Source: DAOUMU01 sp034409055
GTDB lineage: Bacteria > Chloroflexota > Anaerolineae > 4572-78 > J111
DNA: 15,466 nt
Reading direction: 5' to 3'
Assembly: GCA_034409055.1 (NCBI GenBank)
Contig: DAOUMU010000312.1
Span: 1-15,466 of the forward strand
Below the pieces are notes generated by a model, which was not told the origin of the DNA, searched no databases, and worked only from the letters and a program-made list of their open reading frames with translations. Every line of letters begins with the position of its first letter. The stretch's first letter is position 1. Shown piece after piece: positions 1 to 7,180 of this stretch. The translations under genes were made by a program, and so were the position numbers.

Positions 1-29
1 TTTTTGACATAATGTATATCTTTTGAAGT

Positions 30-55
30 AAAATCAGGCTTTTTGACCTGATTTT
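30..55 (+). terminator. Terminator-like hairpin, possibly of an upstream gene
   Basis: AAAATCAGG (30-38) pairs perfectly with CCTGATTTT (47-55) around an 8-nt loop, with the last T-run forming a weak U tail. The stem is 9 bp but only four pairs are G-C. It could end a gene that lies left of the window. The upstream gene itself is not visible. Confidence 0.45.
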
Positions 56-199
56 TCGGCAAAATGGTCTGTTACGATGATCCAAAAAGGGTATAAATTT
101 GCCAACCACAGAAAACGCTAGAACCAGGATTTTTTGACCCCCAAAGTACCTCATTTCAATTACGCAAGAGAAATTTTGAACCAGGCCAACCCATCAGTA

Positions 200-266
200 G
201 ATAGATAGCAGCCACCCCAGGCAGTCCAGCCTGCCTGGGCCGGTATCCACTAATCCGCTATCTATC
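200..266. repeat. Nested inverted repeat in the kinase 5' leader
   Basis: The outer arms GATAGATAGC (200-209) and GCTATCTATC (257-266) are perfect complements. Inside them CCCAGGCAG (216-224) and CTGCCTGGG (231-239) form a second perfect 9-bp stem with a 6-nt loop. Two more G-C pairs (212-213 with 242-243) are possible across a small internal loop. There is no T-run after it, so it is not a classical intrinsic terminator. It ends 30 bases before the kinase ATG and would be within the mRNA leader, or it is a REP-like element. Confidence 0.75.
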
Positions 267-296
267 CGCTGACCAAGCAGAACCAGGGAAAATCAT

Positions 297-3200
297 ATGG
301 CCGGACAATCCATTACCCTTGGTAAATATACAACTATTCTGGCCGGGGTATTAATCCTGTTTGGGGCATATCTGACCAGCCTCTACAACTACCTCTTTTT
401 CCACAGTCTTGCCGAGATATTTAGCCTTACCATAGCCTGCGGCATTTTTATGCTGGGCTGGAACTCACGCCGATTTCTCGATAACAACTACTTACTCTTT
501 ATAGGTATCGCCTACCTATTTATCGGCGGGGTAGATCTGCTCCACACCCTCGCTTACAAAGGCATAGCAGTATTTAAAGAATATGATGCTAATTTGCCCA
601 CCCAGTTGTGGATCGCTGCCCGGTACGTCGAAAGTCTTTCTCTTTTCCTCGCCCCTCTACTTCTTGGCCGCAAGCTCAAAACCAACCTCGTCTTTCTTGG
701 TTATACGGCCGCTATTTCTCTTTTGCTGGGCACTATCTTCTACTGGCATATTTTCCCGGATTGTTTTATTGAAGGGGCGAGATTGACCCCCTTTAAAAAA
801 ATCAGCGAATATATCATTTCCCTGCTTCTCCTGGCCTCTATTGCCCTCTTGTTTCAAAAACGTAGCCGGTTCGACCCAAAGGTGTTGCAACTGTTAATTG
901 CCTCTATCATTGTAACCATCGGTTCCGAATTGGCCTTTACCCTTTACGTCAGCGTTTATGGCCTATCCAACCTCATTGGGCACCTCCTCAAAATTATTTC
1001 GTTTTATCTCATCTATAGAGCCATTATCGAGACGGGACTCACCAAACCTTACACGCTTTTATTTAGAAATTTGAAACAAAGCGAACAGAAGTTGCAGCAA
1101 GAACGGGACTTTATCGCCACGGTGCTTGATACGGCCGGCGCCTTGGTGGTAGTTCTCGACCGACAGGGACGAATTGTCCGTTTCAATCGGACCTGTCAGC
1201 AAACCACCGGTTACACCTTCGATCAAGTCAAGGGTAAACTTTTATGGGATCTATTCCTGCCTCCAGCAGAGGTGGAACAGGTCAAAGCTATCTTCAAGGA
1301 GCCACAAGCCGGTCGGTTTCCAAACGAGCACGAAAACTACTGGATGGCCAGGGATGGGAGTCGTCGCCTGATCACCTGGTCAAATGCCGCTCTTCTCAAC
1401 GATGAGGGCTTGGTTGAGTACATCATCAACACTGGCCTCGATACCACCGAACGGAAGCGAGCAGAGGAGGCGTTGCGGGAAAGTGAGGCAAGGTTTCGCA
1501 CATTGATTGAAACGGCTAACGCAGCCATATTCATCTATCAGGACGCACAGCTTCGCTACGTGAATCCTGCGGCTGAAGCTATCACCGGTTACACCCAGGA
1601 AGAGTTGTTGGCAATGAACTTCTGGGATGTGGTCCATCCTGATTTTCGAGAGCTTGTCAGAAACCAAAGGCTAGTACGCCAGCAGGGTGAACCGGTTCCC
1701 TCACGAAGCGAACTCAAGCTTCTGACTAAGAGTGGTGATGAGCGTTGGGTTGAGGCCACCCTGGGAGTTACTGAGTTCGAGGGGGAAGTAGCTATATTAG
1801 GGACCGCCCTTGATATTACCGCACACAAGCAAGCCGAGATAGAGCGACAACGCCTGCTGGCTGCTGAATGGGAACAACGCTTGCTAGCCGAAACCCTGGG
1901 TGAGGTGTTCCTGGTGCTCACCGCCCAGACCAGCCACGAAACGGTCTTGGACGAAATTCTGCGCCAGGTACAGCGTGTCGTCTCCTACAGTGCGGCCAAC
2001 ATTATGTTGCTAGAAGACAGCACACTACGCATCGTCCGCTGGCAAGGCTACCAGGCCTTTGGCAGCGATGAGTTGCTGGCCAGCTTGCAGCAGTCCTTGG
2101 CCGACTTTCCGTTGGATGCCACGGTCGTTCAATCCCGCCAACCGTTGGTTGTCTCTGATACGCATCAAACCCCAGGTTGGGTTGTGGTGAAAGAGTCGGC
2201 CTGGATTAGATCGTTTGTGGCCGTGCCGATCTGCTTACAGGAGCGTGTGCTGGGCTTGTTGCGATTAGACAGCCATATTCCCAATAAATTCTCTACCAAA
2301 GATATTGAACGCCTCCAGCCTCTGGCTAACGCTGCGGCCATTGCTCTTGAGAATGTTCGACTGTATGAGCAACTTCGCCAGGAGCTTGTCGAGCGAAGAC
2401 AGGCAGAACAAGAAGTTCGTGAACTTAATCGTAAATTATTTACCGTGCAATATGCTGCAGCCACCATCGCTTCCAGCCTGGACCTTACCCATATCTTGAA
2501 TGTGGTCACCAAGGAAATGATCAACCTGTTGGCAGTCGAAGGTTGTGCCATCTCTGAATGGGATCAGGTAGCCGGTACAGTTACGGTAATGGCAGAGCAT
2601 GGCCTCACCGGCTGGTGGGAGGAGGGATCGGTGGACCCGGTTTACAACCTGGCAGATTACCCCTTAACCAAACATGTTTTGCTGAAACGCCACGCCCAAC
2701 AGATGACCATTAGTCAGACTGATATCGATCCGGCCGAATTGGCCTATATGCAAACAATCTATATCAAGACCTTGCTGATGTTACCGATGGAATTCCAGGA
2801 TCGGGTGGTGGGTTTGGTTGAAGTAATGGATAGCCGGGTCGAGCGTATCTTTGTGCTTGAGGAGCTTGCCCTGGCTCAACTTCTGGCCAACCAGGCCGCC
2901 ATCGCTATTGAGAATGTCCGGCTGTATGATCAAGTTCAGCAGGAACTTGCCGAGCGGAAGCAGGCAGAGAAAGAATTACGCCAAAGTGAAGCCAGGAACA
3001 GGACCTTGCTTGATGCTATTCCTGATTTGATATTTCTTATGAACTCTGAAGGTATATATTTAGACTTTCAAGCTCGCAATCGAGATGATTTATATCGCCC
3101 ACCTGAGAAATTTCTGGGCAAGAAAGTGAGTGAGGTACTGCCTGCCCACCTGGCTGATCTGTTTCTATATTACCTTGATCAAACGCTCACGTCAGGTACC

Positions 3201-4835
3201 ATGCAAGTTTTTGAATATCAACTTTCAGTACCCTCTGGCACGCAGGATTTTGAAGCACGTTTAGTGCCCAGTGATCCGAACGAAGCCTTAACCATTGTGC
3301 GTAACATCACCGAGCATAAGCGAGCGGAAGAAGCTCTGCAAAAATCAGAAGCAAACCTGAGGGCCATCTTCAATAATAGTCTGCAAGCCTTTATGCTGAT
3401 TGACAGGGATCATAAAATTCAAGCTTTTAATAATACAGCCTGTGAAGTTTTGGGAAAAGCAATTAAAGTCGGTGATTCAGTTTATGATTTTGTACCTGAA
3501 GAGGATTTAGACGAATTTAACCAAAATTTCGCTAAAGTTCTGGGGGGGGGATCCGTTAGTATAGAGAAAAATGTAAACATTGATAATACAGATAATTGGT
3601 TTGAATTTAGCTATAATCCTGTTTTTACGGATGACGATCAAGTTATTGGCGTTTGTTTCAGTGCCATCAATATTGATGAGCGTAAAAAGGCTGCTGATGC
3701 GCTGGCTAAAAGTGAAGCACGCTTACTGACCGAGATGGAGAGTGTGTTGCTCATCACTCAGGCGTTGGTTAGTCAGGTGGATCTCAATAATCTATTGGAA
3801 TTTATTATGGCCCAGGCCGAACACCTGACAAACGCTGAAGGATCAGTGGTCTTACTACCGAGTGCCGATGGTCGATGGCTTAAGGTGGCTACGCCCGGCG
3901 AATCGTGGTTACCAATAAAAGCGGGGACGTGGGTTCCGATTCAGGGAACACTGGCCGAACTGGCTATCACCAATCAGCAGGTTCAGGTTAGCAACCAGGT
4001 CCAAGACGACGACCAGGTTGCCTTTGTACATGATCTCCTGCAACTGGCTGAATTTCGTTCATTACTGTGCGCTCCTCTCATCGCCCAGGGTAAAAATTTG
4101 GGGGTGCTGTTAGTATGGAATAAGCGTAAGCATATCTTTACCGAACATGACACTCGCCTGATGGGACTGTTTGCCAACCAGGCCGCCCTGGCCTTGCACA
4201 ATGCAAATTTACACGTCCGAAATCGCCAATTAGCCATCGAACAGGAACGCCACAGGTTGGCCCGAGAACTACACGACTCGGTCACCCAGTCACTTTACAG
4301 CATTGGGCTGGCCGTCCAAGCCTCACTGAGATTACTTGGGCCAGATACTGACAGCAGGGTACGAGAGCCCCTTAAACACGTTCATACGCTGGCCCAAACT
4401 GCCTTAACCGAGATGCGCGAACAGTTATATCAGCTACATCCCACCGTTCTTAATGAAGATTTGGTTGAAACTCTGACCCAGCATTGTCACATGTTGGGCA
4501 AACAATACTCATTAGACATAAAATTCAGGGCTAACCTGGAAGCAACACTTTCGATCAATCAACGAGATACTTTCTACTACATAGCCAGAGAGGCGCTGTG
4601 GAACATCATTAAACACGCCAACGCCAGGCAGGTAAAGATTGCTCTGACCAGAGAGAATGACCAGCTTGTGATGACGGTTGAAGATGACGGAGTAGGTTTT
4701 GATCCATCAATCCTTACAGGAGACACAATGGGATTGAGAAATATGAAGGAACGGGTGAAGTTACTAAAGGGTACCTTCGAACTGCAATCGAAACCCGGTC
4801 AAGGAACCCGGCTCACTGTCCGGATTCCTGTCTGA
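297..4835 (+). CDS. MASE3/PAS/GAF multi-domain sensor histidine kinase (NarX/DesK-type HisKA_3)
   Basis: A 1512-residue membrane sensor kinase. Residues about 12-245 are hydrophobic with seven or eight membrane segments, resembling a MASE3 sensor. Then come PAS1 (268-388), PAS2 (397-512), GAF1 (548-690), GAF2 (728-876), PAS3 (898-1008), PAS4 (1018-1130) and GAF3 (1158-1304). The kinase core is HisKA_3 with the phospho-acceptor His1326 in ARELHDSV, an N-box around Asn1436 (REALWNIIKHA), the G1 box DDGVGFDP (1463-1470) and the G2-type GLRNMKER (1479-1486). All residues expected for ATP binding and autophosphorylation are present, so it should be active. The ATG at 297 follows AGGGA (285-289) at 7 bases. 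The response regulator 350 bp downstream is its obvious partner. Linkers after GAF1 and GAF2 are near-duplicates (LANxAAIAxENVRLY...), showing growth by domain duplication. PAS3 and PAS4 are encoded by much AT-richer DNA. The ligand is not predictable from sequence. Confidence 0.95.
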   Translation: MAGQSITLGKYTTILAGVLILFGAYLTSLYNYLFFHSLAEIFSLTIACGIFMLGWNSRRFLDNNYLLFIGIAYLFIGGVDLLHTLAYKGIAVFKEYDANLPTQLWIAARYVESLSLFLAPLLLGRKLKTNLVFLGYTAAISLLLGTIFYWHIFPDCFIEGARLTPFKKISEYIISLLLLASIALLFQKRSRFDPKVLQLLIASIIVTIGSELAFTLYVSVYGLSNLIGHLLKIISFYLIYRAIIETGLTKPYTLLFRNLKQSEQKLQQERDFIATVLDTAGALVVVLDRQGRIVRFNRTCQQTTGYTFDQVKGKLLWDLFLPPAEVEQVKAIFKEPQAGRFPNEHENYWMARDGSRRLITWSNAALLNDEGLVEYIINTGLDTTERKRAEEALRESEARFRTLIETANAAIFIYQDAQLRYVNPAAEAITGYTQEELLAMNFWDVVHPDFRELVRNQRLVRQQGEPVPSRSELKLLTKSGDERWVEATLGVTEFEGEVAILGTALDITAHKQAEIERQRLLAAEWEQRLLAETLGEVFLVLTAQTSHETVLDEILRQVQRVVSYSAANIMLLEDSTLRIVRWQGYQAFGSDELLASLQQSLADFPLDATVVQSRQPLVVSDTHQTPGWVVVKESAWIRSFVAVPICLQERVLGLLRLDSHIPNKFSTKDIERLQPLANAAAIALENVRLYEQLRQELVERRQAEQEVRELNRKLFTVQYAAATIASSLDLTHILNVVTKEMINLLAVEGCAISEWDQVAGTVTVMAEHGLTGWWEEGSVDPVYNLADYPLTKHVLLKRHAQQMTISQTDIDPAELAYMQTIYIKTLLMLPMEFQDRVVGLVEVMDSRVERIFVLEELALAQLLANQAAIAIENVRLYDQVQQELAERKQAEKELRQSEARNRTLLDAIPDLIFLMNSEGIYLDFQARNRDDLYRPPEKFLGKKVSEVLPAHLADLFLYYLDQTLTSGTMQVFEYQLSVPSGTQDFEARLVPSDPNEALTIVRNITEHKRAEEALQKSEANLRAIFNNSLQAFMLIDRDHKIQAFNNTACEVLGKAIKVGDSVYDFVPEEDLDEFNQNFAKVLGGGSVSIEKNVNIDNTDNWFEFSYNPVFTDDDQVIGVCFSAINIDERKKAADALAKSEARLLTEMESVLLITQALVSQVDLNNLLEFIMAQAEHLTNAEGSVVLLPSADGRWLKVATPGESWLPIKAGTWVPIQGTLAELAITNQQVQVSNQVQDDDQVAFVHDLLQLAEFRSLLCAPLIAQGKNLGVLLVWNKRKHIFTEHDTRLMGLFANQAALALHNANLHVRNRQLAIEQERHRLARELHDSVTQSLYSIGLAVQASLRLLGPDTDSRVREPLKHVHTLAQTALTEMREQLYQLHPTVLNEDLVETLTQHCHMLGKQYSLDIKFRANLEATLSINQRDTFYYIAREALWNIIKHANARQVKIALTRENDQLVMTVEDDGVGFDPSILTGDTMGLRNMKERVKLLKGTFELQSKPGQGTRLTVRIPV

Positions 4836-5185
4836 TCACCTTGCAGAGCGCAACACAATTGGTCCCCTGGTTCCTGCCTCCACGCCTCAGCAAGTACTTT
4901 ACACTAAACTTAAGAGTTCAAACCAAATTCATACGAATTTCATATAAATTTTATATTTATACGTAGTAAGTTTATCCTAGACTCAGTAGATCCAATTTTC
5001 AAGATCGCTAATGGGGTATGGGGCTACCTCCATTTGTTAATTCTGGCACACAACGACAGAAATCCTCCCCCAATTATACAATCGCTAGAGATCGACAAAT
5101 CCTGACCGCCTTATCGTGATTGAAACACAAATCTGTCAATTCCCTTCGGACTAACAACATCGCCCCTACCGCTTTGGAGAATAAA
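4836..5185. other. AT-rich gap between kinase and response regulator
   Basis: About 350 bases without a convincing gene. A very AT-rich core (4915-4980) carries two short inverted repeats: AAATTC-4-GAATTT (4925-4940) and ATAAAT-5-ATTTAT (4944-4960). A weak promoter could be TTCATA (4928-4933) with TATATT (4952-4957), spacer 18. The regulator may therefore be transcribed separately from the kinase, possibly with autoregulation at these palindromes. No clear intrinsic terminator follows the kinase stop codon. Confidence 0.5.
4925..4960 (+). promoter_or_regulatory. Paired AT-rich palindromes with possible promoter
   Basis: Two perfect 6-bp inverted repeats sit 3 bp apart. They overlap a possible -35 (TTCATA, 4928-4933) and -10 (TATATT, 4952-4957). 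They could be the operator of the response regulator gene. The base composition is so AT-rich that chance palindromes are likely, so this is tentative. Confidence 0.25.
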
Positions 5186-5839
5186 ATGACCCAGATTCGG
5201 ATTTTGATTGTGGATGATCATGACGTGGTGCGCAAAGGCATCCAGATGATCGTGAGCACCGAACCTACCATTCAGGTTGTGGGTGAAGCTAAAGATGGTC
5301 AAGAAGCAGTTCGTCAGGCCAAAAGCTTACAACCGGATATCATTTTGATGGATTTAGTCATGCCTCAGGGGGATGGTATTGAAGCGATAGCCGAGATAAA
5401 GCACGACTATCCGCAGATCAAGATCATCGCTCTGACAACATTCGAGGATAACGTCAGGATTAATGGGGCTATGGAGGCAGGCGTAGACGGCTATCTACTG
5501 AAGGATGCAGACGGGGAAGTACTGCTACAAGCTATTCAAGCAGCCTACCGTGGGGATATGCCCCTTCACCCGCGCGTTGCCCGTCATCTATTTAGAGGCA
5601 TGACCAGTCACTGTGATACAAATGGAGACGAATATTTGACAGAACGAGAGAAAGAGGTCCTACGACTGATGACCAGAGGTTTAAGTAACAAAGATATCGG
5701 TCAGGCCTTAAATTTAAGTGAAGGTACCGTAAAAATTCACGTTAGCAGCATTCTTGGCAAACTGAGTGTCTCAAGCCGGACTGAAGCCGCCGTTAGGGCT
5801 GTGCAAATGGGCTTAGTTTCACTGGATGAGGAGGTATAA
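5186..5839 (+). CDS. NarL/LuxR-family response regulator
   Basis: A 217-residue two-component response regulator. The receiver domain (about 4-120) has the acidic pair Asp10/Asp11, the phospho-acceptor Asp56 (ILMDLVMP), Thr84 and Lys106, so it should be phosphorylated normally. The LuxR/GerE-type DNA-binding domain (about 150-208) begins LTEREKEVLRLMTRGLSNK and contains the GTVKIHVSSILGKL recognition segment. I chose the ATG at 5186 because GGAG (5176-5179) lies 6 bases upstream and the receiver fold starts immediately. An upstream in-frame TTG at 5120 would add 22 residues with no domain and no RBS. HisKA_3 kinases pair typically with NarL-type regulators, so the gene 350 bp upstream is the likely partner. 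Its targets may include its own region and the promoter region near 5900-5990. Confidence 0.95.
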   Translation: MTQIRILIVDDHDVVRKGIQMIVSTEPTIQVVGEAKDGQEAVRQAKSLQPDIILMDLVMPQGDGIEAIAEIKHDYPQIKIIALTTFEDNVRINGAMEAGVDGYLLKDADGEVLLQAIQAAYRGDMPLHPRVARHLFRGMTSHCDTNGDEYLTEREKEVLRLMTRGLSNKDIGQALNLSEGTVKIHVSSILGKLSVSSRTEAAVRAVQMGLVSLDEEV

Positions 5840-5846
5840 CTGGTGA

Positions 5847-5871
5847 TAGGCCATTTAGCTTAGGCCATTTA
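5847..5871. repeat. Short direct repeat TAGGCCATTTA x2
   Basis: The 11-mer TAGGCCATTTA occurs at 5847-5857 and again at 5861-5871, one 14-bp period apart. It starts 8 bases after the response regulator stop codon. TTGAGT also occurs twice just after it (5873-5878, 5881-5886). These may be regulator binding sites for the downstream promoter or simple local duplications. Confidence 0.5.
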
Positions 5872-5900
5872 CTTGAGTCATTGAGTTCAAACATCAGCCA

Positions 5901-5948
5901 TTGGTGATATAAAAGATACACCAACGGTCATATAAAAATATAGACAAC
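5901..5948. repeat. Imperfect tandem 23-bp repeats with an internal palindrome
   Basis: Two adjacent 23-bp units (5903-5925 and 5926-5948) agree at 15 of 23 positions, including a shared ATATAAAA core. The first also contains the inverted repeat TTGGTG (5901-5906) / CACCAA (5919-5924). They lie just upstream of a candidate promoter, where an activator such as the neighbouring NarL-type regulator would bind. Function is inferred from position only. Confidence 0.45.
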
Positions 5949-5954
5949 TGGTAG

Positions 5955-5983
5955 AAGACAGGAAACAAGAAACCCATTATACT
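5955..5983 (+). promoter_or_regulatory. Candidate sigma-70 promoter for the HTH/NusG-like operon
   Basis: AAGACA (5955-5960) and TATACT (5978-5983) are separated by 17 bp. The -10 matches the consensus at five of six positions and the -35 at four. Transcription would start near 5990, giving a leader of roughly 200 nt that contains three hairpins before the HTH gene. This is the best promoter-like pair in the gap. Confidence 0.4.
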
Positions 5984-6024
5984 AAGAGTACTGTTTAAGT
6001 CACTTGTGTACGTTAATGAAACAA

Positions 6025-6058
6025 AAATAGAGCTAACCCCACTAGGTTAGCTCTATTT
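6025..6058. terminator. Strong intrinsic terminator hairpin (probably bidirectional)
   Basis: AAATAGAGCTAACC (6025-6038) pairs perfectly over 14 bp with GGTTAGCTCTATTT (6045-6058) around a 6-nt loop. The + strand tail is ATTTATT-like, and the - strand reads into five U residues. It can end the response regulator transcript. If the promoter at 5955-5983 is real, it would instead act as an attenuator inside the leader of the HTH/NusG-like operon. Confidence 0.75.
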
Positions 6059-6087
6059 ATTGGAAAGTTGGGTCAAAAACAATCGCG

Positions 6088-6148
6088 GCATGTTTAGGGG
6101 ATTAAACATGCTGAACAGAACAAGTTATGCTTTTGCAGCGTAACCTTG
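6088..6148 (+). promoter_or_regulatory. Tandem leader hairpins, the second followed by a T-rich tract
   Basis: Hairpin A pairs GCATGTTTA (6088-6096) with TAAACATGC (6103-6111), 9 bp with a 6-nt loop. Hairpin B pairs CAAGTTATGC (6121-6130) with GCGTAACCTTG (6138-6148), about ten pairs with one bulged C and one G-U, and is followed by a TTTTGTTTTG tract. Hairpin B therefore resembles an intrinsic terminator placed 40 nt before the HTH gene. Together they look like attenuator or antiterminator structures. Confidence 0.5.
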
Positions 6149-6187
6149 TTTTGTTTTGCGTTCGACCCATTTAAATTTTATCAGAAG

Positions 6188-6586
6188 ATGACTGACACGT
6201 CAAGTCAAAATCAAAGCGGAAGAGACATTCTGCAAAACGAGGTTCTAACTACGGCCGAGGTTGCAATTTATTTACGTGTCAGCCGGGTCACCGTATGGCG
6301 TTGGTGTCGGCGGGGAATTATCCCGGCTTCGCAACTCGGCCGGAACTGGCGCATCCGCCGGGATGACGTACTGGATCTTTTAGAAACATCCCAGTTCCCG
6401 ACTTCAGACCCTATTCATTTCAATCCAACTTCTGAAGATGAGGATAGAACTGGCACATTACCCGTCGCCGTCTTGCAGAAAGAAAAAGTTATTGGCTGTA
6501 CTGAAGGTGATCCTGGTGACGGTTCAGGCCCGGATGAGCGCAAGTTTGAAGATGAAACAGTGGTACACTCTTCACACCAAACCTAA
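6188..6586 (+). CDS. Excisionase/MerR-type helix-turn-helix protein
   Basis: A 132-residue protein. Residues about 19-66 form an HTH_17/excisionase-family DNA-binding domain: LTTAEVAIYLRVSRVTVWRW, then a GIIPASQLGRNWRI wing and RRDDVLDLL. The C-terminal half (about 68-132) is acidic, polar and probably disordered. The ATG at 6188 is preferred because the HTH starts soon after. The in-frame TTG at 6146 would run through a predicted hairpin and T-tract. No clear RBS precedes the ATG, so leaderless or weak translation is possible. The last 35 bases overlap the NusG-like gene in another frame, which suggests translational coupling. Such small HTH proteins next to glycan loci probably act as transcription regulators. 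There is no integrase nearby to make it a true excisionase. Confidence 0.8.
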   Translation: MTDTSSQNQSGRDILQNEVLTTAEVAIYLRVSRVTVWRWCRRGIIPASQLGRNWRIRRDDVLDLLETSQFPTSDPIHFNPTSEDEDRTGTLPVAVLQKEKVIGCTEGDPGDGSGPDERKFEDETVVHSSHQT

Positions 6587-7124
6587 TGCTGAATATCAGG
6601 TAGAAACAGCCATGCAGCGGCGTGGGCTTCAAACGTATCTACCTGAGATCAAATCTCCCAAATCAAGTCAGGGACGAAAGAGAAAGCCGTTCTTTCCTTG
6701 TTATCTGTTTACCAGGATTGATTTTGAGAAAGTGGCTTTCTCTCACGTGCAATGGACACCTGGCCTGCGCCGGATTGTAGCCTTTGACGGTTGGCCTGTA
6801 CCATTGTCCGATGAGGTCATCGACCTGATTCGGAATAAGCTGGGTGAAATCGAGGCCAGTGGTGGCTGGCCGACGCACAACTTTAAACCGGGGGATACAG
6901 TGCGCATTACCGCCGGCCCGTTTCAAGATATGCTGGTCATCTTCGACGGGCCGACGACACCCAGCAAGCGGGTGCAGGTGTTATTAACCATTCTAGGTCA
7001 CGCCAGCCGGCTGCACGTTGACGTGTCCGAGTTGGAAAAAGTCTCCCCTGGACTTGAAGCGCCAGCGCCCAAGCGCTCCCGCCGGACCCGCGGCTGCGGA
7101 CGCCGGATAAACAGTAAACAGTAA
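6552..7124 (+). CDS. NusG/RfaH-type transcription antitermination protein
   Basis: A 190-residue specialised NusG paralogue. The NGN domain (about 2-95) begins MKQWYTLHTKPNAEYQVETA and contains FFPCYLFTRID and PGLRRIVAFDGWPVPL. The KOW domain (about 110-163) begins FKPGDTVRITAGPFQDM. This matches the layout of RfaH and UpxY-like factors, which bind RNA polymerase and help it pass pauses and terminators in long surface-polysaccharide operons. The ATG at 6552 is chosen by homology. ATG 6534 and ATG 6438 are in frame but only read through the HTH gene in another frame. The start overlaps the end of the HTH gene by 35 bases. The basic tail (165-190) ends in five residues (INSKQ), and the last three of these and the stop codon come from a heptad repeat element. 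Its likely target is the operon that follows. Confidence 0.9.
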   Translation: MKQWYTLHTKPNAEYQVETAMQRRGLQTYLPEIKSPKSSQGRKRKPFFPCYLFTRIDFEKVAFSHVQWTPGLRRIVAFDGWPVPLSDEVIDLIRNKLGEIEASGGWPTHNFKPGDTVRITAGPFQDMLVIFDGPTTPSKRVQVLLTILGHASRLHVDVSELEKVSPGLEAPAPKRSRRTRGCGRRINSKQ

Positions 7125-7180
7125 TCAGTAATCAGTGTCAGTATTCGGTTGTCACTGATAACTGATAACTGATAACTGAT
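7112..7180. repeat. Heptad-repeat hairpin (CAGTAAT / AACTGAT family)
   Basis: The left side carries CAGTAAA-CAGTAAT-CAGTAAT-CAGTG (7112-7137). The right side carries CACTGAT followed by three AACTGAT units (7153-7180). The halves are inverted relative to each other and can pair over about 26 positions with about four mismatches around a 15-nt loop. The stop codon of the NusG-like gene lies inside the left arm. Related heptads occur again at 8700-8726, so this is a dispersed short tandem repeat family rather than a single hairpin. Confidence 0.85.

Larger units (their letters stand above)
1..296. other. Non-coding leader region upstream of the histidine kinase
   Basis: No convincing gene is visible in these 296 bases. 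They hold a terminator-like hairpin (30-55), three copies of TTTTGAC (2-8, 41-47, 132-138) and a long nested inverted repeat (200-266). The first TTTTGAC copy contains a TTGACA (4-9) that could be a -35 box, with TAAAAT at 29-34 as a poorly spaced -10 (19-bp spacer). A second weak candidate is TTGACC (134-139) with an ill-defined -10 near 156. Neither promoter is strong enough to call. The kinase RBS (AGGGA, 285-289) ends the region. Confidence 0.6.

Noticed and set aside
5120..5185. TTG start adding 22 residues to the response regulator
   Set aside because: No RBS and no family counterpart. ATG 5186 has GGAG at good spacing and begins the receiver domain.
6083..6111. RfaH-type ops element (GCGGCATG at 6085-6092)
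   Set aside because: Only loosely similar to the enterobacterial ops sequence. Recognition by distant NusG paralogues is not expected to share that motif, so it is not called.
6438..6551. Earlier ATG starts (6438, 6534) for the NusG-like protein
   Set aside because: The extra residues are an out-of-frame reading of the HTH gene and precede the conserved NGN start MKQWYTL.
6188..6586. Phage or integrative-element excisionase
   Set aside because: The HTH fold fits the excisionase family, but no integrase, attachment site or phage gene is present. The neighbours point to transcription regulation.
7112..7180. CRISPR array
   Set aside because: Units are 7 bp, contiguous and inverted to one another, with no spacers and no cas genes nearby.
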